DNA of 64,000 bases from Bufo bufo (lineage: Eukaryota; Chordata; Amphibia; Anura; Bufonidae), in contig NC_053392.1 in NCBI RefSeq assembly GCF_905171765.1, forward strand, positions 402,801,399 to 402,865,398, given 5' to 3'. The notes beneath the pieces were generated by a model that worked only from the letters and a program-made list of their open reading frames with translations, searched no databases and was not told the origin of the DNA. The position numbers and the translations under genes were made by a program. Of this stretch, positions 56,813 to 64,000 are shown piece after piece. Within the stretch, counting starts at the first letter, position 1; each line of letters opens with the position of its first letter.

Positions 56813-57044
56813 CCGTGCCTGAGAAATGCAGAAACCCAAAAAATTGGCGTTCACACAAGCAGCGAAACATGTCGGGAGGGGTAGTGTTTGTTACTGTGTT
56901 TTAAGCAGGGAATAGCAGAGGATTAATTCAAAGAAGGAGTCGTGCTGCCTCACTTTCGCTATATATCATAAGTCTTGATCAGGTTAGGATACGGCATCTT
57001 TTTGGTGATGCCAAACGAGATTCCACAGGAGGATAATCTTTACC
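56813..57044. other. Probable gypsy leader, no gene
   Basis: Lies 5' of the minus-strand gag. No LTR boundary or primer-binding site could be identified with confidence. Confidence 0.4.
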
Positions 57045-57105
57045 CACAAAACAACGAATATATTTGCTATATTGCTATAACTTAGTTTTTTCGAATATTC
57101 ATCAT
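57045..57105. mobile_element. Fragment of AT-rich MITE
   Basis: 'gctatattgctataac' and 'ttttttcgaatattc' match internal parts of the MITEs at 23175 and 52735. hAT G begins in it at 57106. Confidence 0.6.
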
Positions 57106-57549
57106 TAGAGATGTCGCGAACATAAAATTTTCCATTTGCGAACCTGGCGAACCGCCATAGACTTCAATAGGCAGGCGAATTTTAAAGCCCACAGGGACTC
57201 TTTCTGGCCACAATAGTGATGGAAAAGTTGTTTCAAGGGGACTAACACCTGGACTGTGGCATGCCGGAGGGGGATCCATGGCAAAACTCCCATGGAAAAT
57301 TACGTAGTTGACGCAGAGTCGGGTTTTAATCCATAAAGGGCATAAATCACCTAACATTCCTAAATTGTTTGGAATAACATGCTTTAAAACATCCAGTGTG
57401 TGTATACGATCAGGTATGATGTTGTATCGATCAGGTAGTGTAAGGGTTACACCCGCTTCACAGTGACAGACCAAACTCTGACAGACCAAACTTCCCGTTT
57501 AACGCACCACAAACAACCACAAACGGTCCATTTGCACAACCGCAAACTC

Positions 57550-57660
57550 CCCATTTGCACAAGTTTGGATACCAAGCTAGCCATGTCCTGTTCCTTGTCC
57601 TCACTGATGTCATTGAAGGTCTCTTCCTCCACCCAGCCACGTACAACACCAAGGATCCCC
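57550..57660 (-). pseudogene. Second transposase fragment of hAT G
   Basis: Minus-strand frame with EEETFNDISEDKEQDMASL and VSKLVQMGSL; counterpart of 34034-34330 in F. Too short to act as a gene. Confidence 0.7.
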
Positions 57661-58613
57661 GAAGTGGTATGTTAAGTAGTACTATTCCGATCAGTTTAGT
57701 CCCTGTTACGTCCCCTATCAGGGGCCGGTGTATGGAATAGATTTTAGGAACCGGGAGATGGAAAAAGATGCTTGGTTGGTCCTCTTACTTCCAATTTGGG
57801 ACACTGCTCGTGCGCCATGCAATGTACTGTGCCACCCTATATGAGTAGTACTATTCTTATCAGTTTAATCCCTGTTAAGTCCCCTATCAGGGGACATGTA
57901 TCGAATAGAGTTTAGACAACCGCAAAGAGTTGTCAATAGTTGACACACTCATGACATCAATTTTATTCCTCTATGCGTCAATCTTGGTGTAGTGATGACT
58001 GCTTGTGCGCACGTTTGGGAGATTGCAGGCGATGGCGGTTTTTCAAAGCCTATGGTCGTGCTGAGGTAGTTCAGTGACAGTTAAGTGACCCAGAAAACAA
58101 TGATTCTGCAGTGTGGGCCCATTGTTGGCCTAGTAGGCTTTAATGATCACCTTAGATGATAACAAAGAAAATGTATGTTTCCAGCCAATTGCTTTTGGTC
58201 TGTTCACAATGAAGCAACGACCTTATCATCTGGGGTGTGCCAACATTTCCATTGCCAACACACTCATAGAGGTGATCGCTTCATTGTGATATGCAAGCCC
58301 CTTCACCACAACAAGGTAATGATCACGAAGGGGAATTGACACATGTATGTGCCTTTTTTTTTGTTTTGCTTTTGCAGCCACAGTGCAGCACCATAGGCCA
58401 GGAAAATTAGGCATGTACACATGCCTGAAAAATTTGGTATTGTTGCAGCCACTGCTGTAGCAGCAGCTGGAAAAATGTATGTTTTCCAGGCAGAAAGTGC
58501 ACTAAAACATTGCGGCTTGAACCCTAGTTGGTGGCGGAGAAGTCACGCAAGTCATCCGGCATGCAGAGATTAAATACAGCAGCGTGTGGACCATTTTTAG
58601 CCCCAGGCCTTTT
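57661..58613. other. hAT G 3' region
   Basis: Inverted homologue of 32973-34033. Contains two 'cagtttaatccctgttaag'-type segments (57690, 57860) and the 'ttgaaccctagttggtggcg' block. No gene. Confidence 0.7.
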
Positions 58614-61600
58614 TTAGTCAAATGCATCCCCCACTGTCAGTCCCTTCGGGATCCATGCCTCATTCATCTTAATAAAGGTGAGGTAATCTAGACTTTTTTG
58701 ACCTAGGCGACTTCTATTCTCAGTGACAATACTTCCTGCTGCGCTGAAGGTCCTTTCTGACAGGACACTTGAAGCGGGGCAGGCCAGAAGTTCTATCGCA
58801 AATTGGGATAGCTCAGGCCACACGTCAAGCCTGCACACCCAGTAGTCAAGGGGTTCATCGCTCCTCAGAGTGTCGATATCTGCAGTTAAGGCGAGGTAGT
58901 CTGCTACCTGTCGGTCAAGTCGTTCTCTGAGGATGGACACCGAAGGGCTGTTGCGATGCGTAGGACTTAAAAAGCTCTGCATGTCCGCCATCAACAACAT
59001 GTCTGTAAAGCGTCCTGTCCTTGCTGGCGTGGTCGTGGTAGGAGGAGGATTACTTTCACCTCTTCCCCTGTTAGATTCCCGTTGTGCTTATACGCTGTTT
59101 AAAGCATACTTTTTAGCTTGTTTTAGAACTGCTGCATCCTTTCCGACTTCTGGTAATTCAGTAACATTTTAGCCACTTTCTGCTTATACCGGGGGTCTAG
59201 TAGCGTGGCCACCCAGTACAGGTCGTTCTCCTTCAGCCTTTTTATACGAGGGTCCCTCAACAGGCATGACAGCATGAAAGACCCCATTTGCACAAGGTTG
59301 GATGCCGAGCTACTCATGTCCCGTTCCTCGTCCTCACTGATCTCATTGAAGGTCTGTTCTTCCCCCCAGCCACGTACAACACCACGGGTACCAGATAGGT
59401 GACAACGAGCACCCTGGGATGCCTGCTGTGGTTGGCAGTGGCGTACCACCCATAGAGGCAGACCACGCCACTGCTATGGGGCCCGCTTACACTATTTGGC
59501 CTTGCCCACTCATGACATGCAGCCGGCTATGCGGCTGCTTTTCTCCAGCCCCAACTCATCTTCCGCAATCGCCGTCAAGCCGAAGTGGACCCCCCCCCCC
59601 GTTTGACCTGATCCTGACCTGACCTCCTCCTGACCTGATCCTGACAGTCTGCTGACGCGGAATCAGGATCAAACCAGCCTGCATGTAGCGCTCGAGCCGC
59701 TGGCCAATCAGCACAAGGCAACTCTGTTGAGGCAGCTGCTGATTGGCCAGTGGCGCAAGGGGGCGGGAGAATCGTCTTGAACTTCGTCGTCGGCCGTCGC
59801 CAGAGTGCCTCAGCTGAGGAGACGAAGAAGGAAGATTCTGAAGCACCGGCTATGTCCCTGGCTGGCCTGAATTAAGTCAGACTCAGAACAAGTACCGTTC
59901 GTTCGTCCTGCCCTGTCCCTGCAGCAGTGCCTGGCCCGGCCGACTCTGACTATATGACTATATATTATGCTGCCTGAGGCCCGTGTTAGTTTACAAATCT
60001 CTGGGGGGCAGGGTGATATCTGTTACTTTACTTTACACCCTTGCCGGTCACTGCAGGGAGCTCGGCCCATATGCTGCATGTAGTACGCCATTACCCATGT
60101 GGAGAGTTCATGTATTAACTGTGCTCTTCAGATGAAACCCTCTAGTATTATATGACCACCAGATACCCGCAGACCAAGAAATCCTTATATGATGTCCCAA
60201 GTGATAGAGCCCCCCTAAATCAATAGACCTCCAGCAATTTTCATAAGACATTGGATCCCCAAATCAGAGATCCCCCAGGAGCTGTGGTATGAGAGAGAAC
60301 ATCCCTAAAAACAGAAAACCTCCAGCAGATGTTACCTGTAAGTAGGCACCAATAGAATAGGAACCTCTCAACAGATTTCTCATATGGCAGGGCATCTCTA
60401 GATCAGGAAACCCACACCAGATATAGTGGCCCAACCATCAGATGTCCCATGTGACAGGGTGCCCCCAGGTCCAAAAATCTCCAACAGATGTCCCGTTTAA
60501 CAGGGCTGTAGGTCATGTATAAATGTATTTAATGGGGGTGTGGCATGGGAGGAGCCAGGTCAGGAAGTGGGAGGGGCCATGGTGGGTAGTGGGCGGGGTT
60601 AAGGGGCCCAATTCAGATTTTTTCTATTGGGCCCAGTGATTTCTATGTACGCCCCTGGTGGTTGGTCTTCCTTCTCCTCAAAGCCACATTCCTCCTCTGA
60701 CTCCTCTTCCTCAGACTCCTCTTCCAGCGTTGCCGCAGGTCCAGCAAGCAATGCTGATAAGGCTGTTTCTGGTGGTGATGGTGACCACAACTCTTCCTCT
60801 TCCTCTTCATGCTCATCTGCAGCCTGATCCAGCACTCTTCGCAGGGCACGCTCCAGGAAGAAAACAAATGGGATGATATCGCTGATGGTGCCTTCGGTGC
60901 GACTGACTAGGTTTGTCACCTCCTCAAAAGGACGCATGAGCCTACAGGCATTGCGCATGAACGTCCAGTAACGTGGTAAAAAAATACCCAGCTCCACAGA
61001 TGCTGTCCTAGCACCCCGTTCATACAAATACTCGTTGACTGCGGTCGAACATTAGGAGTGTTGAATTCCAACGCGTCGGGCTGTCGCAAATCAAGCGCCT
61101 CACTGGCATGTTGTTTCGCCGCTGAATATCGGAAAAGTGCGCAATGGCCATGTAGGAGCGCCTGAAATGGCCACACACCTTCCTGGTCTGCTTGAGGACG
61201 TGCTGTAAGCCTGGGTACTTATGCACAAAGCGTTGTACGATCAGATTCAACACATGTGCCATGCACGGCACATGTGTCAACTTGCCCAAATTCAATGCCG
61301 CCAACAAATTGCTTCCGTTGTCACACACCACTTTGCCGATCTCCAGTTGGTGCGGGGTCAGCCACTGATCCACCTGTGCGTTCAGGGCGGACAGGAGTGC
61401 TGGTCCGGTGTGACTCTCGGCTTTCAGGCAAGTCAACCCCAAGACGGCGTGACACTGTCGTATCCGGGATGTGGAATAGCCCCTGGGGAGCTGGGGGGGT
61501 GCAGTTGATGTGGAGCAAGACGCAGCAGCAGAAGAGAACTCAGCCGAGGAGGTTAGCGAAGAGGATTGAGTAGGAGGAGTAGAGGAGGTGGCAGCAGGCC

Positions 61601-63062
61601 TGCCTGCAAGTCGTGGCGGTGTCACCAACTCCTCTGCAGAGCCACGCATTCCATGCTTGGCAGCCATCAGCAGGTTTACACAATGCGCAGTGTACATGAT
61701 ATACCTGCCCTGACCGTGCTTTGCAGACCAGGTATCAGTGGTCAGATGGACCCTTGCCCCAACACTGTGTGCCAGACATGCCATGACTTCCTTTTCCACA
61801 ATAGAGTACAGGTTGGGGATTGCCTTTTGTGGAAAAAAAATTTGGCTGGGTACCTTCCACTGCGGTGTCCCAATAGCTACAAATTTTTTGAAGGAGCTTA
61901 GACTCCACCAGCTTGTATTGTAAAAGCTGGCAGGCTAAGAGTTCCGACAAGCCAGCTGTCAGACGCCAGGCAAGGGGGTGACTCTGTGACATTGGCTTCT
62001 TACGCTCAAACATTTCCTTGACAGACATCTGACTGTGGGCAGATGAGCAGGAACTGCTGAAGGTGAGTGGCGGGTGGTTGAGAGGGGGCAAGGAGGACAG
62101 CAGTGGTTGACGTGGCTGATGATGCTGGACCAGGAGTAGGATGGTGGCTTTGAGTTTCTGTGCTGCTTGTACTCATCATGTGTTGATCCCATAGGCGTTT
62201 GTGATGTGAGATCATGTGCCTTCGCAAAGCAGTTGTACCTAGGTGGGTGTTGGACTTCCCACGACTCAGTTTCTTTTGGCACAGGTTGCAAATGGCATCG
62301 CTCTTATCAGAGGCAGACACACAAAAAAAATGCCACACTGCTGAGCTTTGCAATGACGGCATTCTGGTGATGGCAACAGCATGCGTTGATTGGCGTGTTG
62401 TCTGGCTGACCCCGGGTGCCGATACATGCTGTCTGACTGTGCCACTAGCTCCTTGCGACGACCTCCCCCTTGCTTCCAACTCATCTCCTCTTCCTCTCTG
62501 TCTCCCCATCTGAACTTTCCCCCTGTTCTTCTTCTCTTCGAGCGGGCACCCACGTGACATCCACGAACACATCGTCATCATCAACTGCTTCACTTGTATC
62601 TGACTACTCAGCAAAGGAAGCAGCAGCAGGTACAACATCATCATCATCATCACACCGTACGTCCATGTCTGTAATGCTGCCTGACTGAGACATATCCCTG
62701 TTATCTACATCCTCTGGCAATAATGGTTGCGCATCACTCATTTCTTCCAACTGATGTGTAAATAACTCCTCTGACAGATCAAGTGAAGCAGCTGTGGTGC
62801 TAGTGTTGGTGGTGGCGGCAGGCGGGCGAGTGGTAACTTGAGAGGTGCCCGAAGCTGAGCTGGAGGAGGATGGTGCGTCAAGGTTCCGAGCTGAAGCTGT
62901 AGAAGTATGGGTGTCCTGTATTAGCCAGTCAACTATGTCCTCAGAACTTTTCGAGTTCAGGGTACATGGCCTCTGAACACTGGGCATTATTCTAGGGCCA
63001 AAGGAAATCACAGCACCACGACCACGACGGCCCCTGCGGGGTGGCCTGCCTCTGCCTGTCAT
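58614..63062 (-). pseudogene. hAT G transposase (BED finger), broken
   Basis: ATG at 63062 (MTGRGRPPRRGRRGRGAVIS), the start missing in F. Breaks: a stop/frameshift near 62604, others near 62080 and 61800 and at 61027, a 1222-bp MITE at 59436-60657, and a frameshift near 59120. Recognisable parts: BED finger CNLCQKKLSRGKS ... RRHMISHHK (about 62190-62290), TTDTWSAKHGQGR (about 61735), LEIGKVVCDNGSNLLAAL with the Glu that is a stop in F, CDSPTRWNSTLLM, and C-terminal SVLSERTFSAAGS and LTFIKMNEAWIPKGL. The TGA/TAG end is at 58614-58616. Confidence 0.92.
59436..60657. mobile_element. Non-autonomous hAT element (1222 bp), 8-bp TSD gtggttgg
   Basis: Ends 'cagtggcgtac' and (complement) 'caggggcgtac', flanked by perfect gtggttgg (59428-59435, 60658-60665) inside the acidic-insert codons of the G transposase. 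No coding capacity. The middle holds degenerate subrepeats around 'cagatgtccc' (60140-60500). Confidence 0.93.
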
Positions 63063-63069
63063 TTAGATT

Positions 63070-63606
63070 AATGGTACTACGTGTGCAAGGTACTTTGCCA
63101 CCCGATATGAGTGGTGGGCAATGGGCACAGTACACTCTGTGGGCCTGACACACACTGGCAGGCAACTGCAAATATATTACAGAGAAAAAATTGTTTTACT
63201 GTTTTAAATGCAAGCTACTGTGCCACCAGATATGAGTGGTGGGCACTGGCAGTGGGCACAGTACACTCTGTGGGCCTGACACACTGGCAGGCCAGGCAAC
63301 TGCAATTATATTACAGAGATTTTTTTTTTTACTGTTTTAAATGCAAGCTACTGTGCCACCAGATATGAGTGGTGGGCACTGGCAGTGGGCACAGTACACT
63401 CTGTGGGCCTGACACACACTGGCAGGCCAGGCAACTGCAATTATATTGCAGAGAAAAAATATGAGTGGTGGGCAATGGGCACAGTACACTCTGTGGGCCT
63501 GACACACACTGGCAGGCAACTGCAATTATATTACAGAGAAAAAATTGATTTACTGTTTTAACTGCAAGCTACTCTGCCACCAGATATGAGTGGTGGAAAC
63601 TGGCAG
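63070..63606. repeat. ~115-bp array of hAT G (about 4-5 units)
   Basis: Units with 'ccaccagatatgagtggtgg', 'cagtacactctgtgggcctg' and 'caattatattacagag'. It lies just upstream of the transposase start, the place of the 145-bp array in F. The two arrays share only the 'cagatatgagtgg'-like core. Confidence 0.88.
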
Positions 63607-63775
63607 TGTAGAAAATTCAGGGGTTGGCAGCACTACTCATCCCACTCATTTGGGTACTGACCAGAAAATGCCTTACAAGCCAAATGGTGCGCTCAGATAG
63701 GGATCATGGCTGGGGGTCCCAACTCATCCAGACAATTCAATAATCCGCAGCACTCGCCGTTAAATGATGAAAATA
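63607..63775. other. Unassigned sequence
   Basis: Non-coding; 'ggttggcagcactactcatc' and 'ccgcagcactcgccg' look repeat-derived, but I cannot name a family. Confidence 0.35.
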
Positions 63776-64000
63776 CACTGCGTGCAGAATTATTAGGCAA
63801 ATGAGTATTTTGACCACATCATCCTCTTTATGTATGTTGTCTTACTCCAAGCTGTATAGGCTCGAAAGCCTACTACCAATTAAGCATATTAGGTGATGTG
63901 CATCTCTGTAATGAGAAGGGGTGTGGTCTAATGACATCAACACCCTATATTAGGTGTGCATAATTATTAGGCAACTTCCTTTCCTTTGGCAAAATGGGTC
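63776..64000 (+). mobile_element. Tc1-like transposon, left end at window edge
   Basis: Follows a TA (63774-63775) with 'cactgcgtgcagaattatta', the terminal repeat of a widespread vertebrate Tc1-like family. A leader follows and, at 63994, ATGGGTC, which is where the transposase should begin. Only two complete codons are visible. A different family from the Tc1 at 3953. Confidence 0.75.

Larger units (their letters stand above)
57106..63606 (-). mobile_element. hAT G, relative of hAT F
   Basis: The end 'tagagatgtcgcgaac' at 57106 corresponds to the right end of F. Inward lie the small transposase fragment (57550-57660), a 3' region shared with F (57660-58613), the transposase on the minus strand (62 kb side is N-terminal) and a ~115-bp array (63070-63606). 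The far terminus is not found; the array breaks off near 63606. Left flank ttcatcat; no partner copy is seen. Confidence 0.85.

Noticed and set aside
1..64000. tRNA, rRNA or other structured RNA genes
   Set aside because: No cloverleaf, box or rRNA-like segment could be recognised by eye; a tRNAscan or Infernal run would be needed to exclude small ones.

Overview
The window looks like intergenic DNA from a large, repeat-rich vertebrate genome, most plausibly an amphibian (frog or toad). I infer this from the mix of element families: a DIRS tyrosine-recombinase retrotransposon, several BED-finger hAT transposons with long internal tandem arrays, a piggyBac element, Tc1 elements, Ty3/gypsy elements (one with a SCAN-like Gag) and an L1/Tx1-type LINE. 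I found no convincing host protein gene, tRNA, rRNA or CRISPR array. Nearly every long open frame is transposon-derived or is an artefact of a tandem repeat.

Layout. 1-13.6 kb: a DIRS element with a 34-bp minisatellite in its 5' region. Its gag is split by a Tc1 element (3953-10012, TA target). The Tc1 transposase is in turn split by a hAT element 'A' (4980-9410, 8-bp duplication). A partial duplication (1-1517) repeats the DIRS 5' region together with the Tc1 left end. A solo LTR (11004-11655) sits inside the DIRS. 13.6-21.3 kb: a Harbinger-type MITE, a 100-bp array, then hAT 'D', whose interior is a ~305-bp higher-order satellite carrying a solo LTR and a TTAA-flanked MITE. 21.3-40.8 kb: hAT 'E', whose transposase gene is broken by a 530-bp MITE, by a 10.8-kb hAT 'F' (itself holding a piggyBac) and by a ~2.1-kb LTR-like insert. 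40.8-50.2 kb: a Ty3/gypsy LTR plus gag fragment, cut off by hAT 'B', which abuts an inverted partial copy 'C'. 50.2-57.1 kb: a further hAT end with a 92-bp array, an AT-rich MITE, LINE pol and an inverted gypsy gag-protease. 57.1-63.6 kb: hAT 'G' on the minus strand, a relative of F, containing a 1222-bp hAT MITE. 63.8-64 kb: the left end of another Tc1-like element.

How it fits together. Exact target-site duplications let much of the insertion order be read directly: DIRS, then Tc1, then hAT A; and hAT E, then hAT F, then piggyBac. All transposase, Gag, RT and recombinase genes here carry stops, frameshifts or deletions, so I expect no autonomous element. The least damaged are the piggyBac transposase (one apparent frameshift) and the hAT F transposase (missing start, one nonsense codon, one small deletion). 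The elements of the A-E family share a terminal module (TIR, 12-bp-arm hairpin, CCAAT and TATA boxes) and differ mainly in the satellite arrays just inside it.
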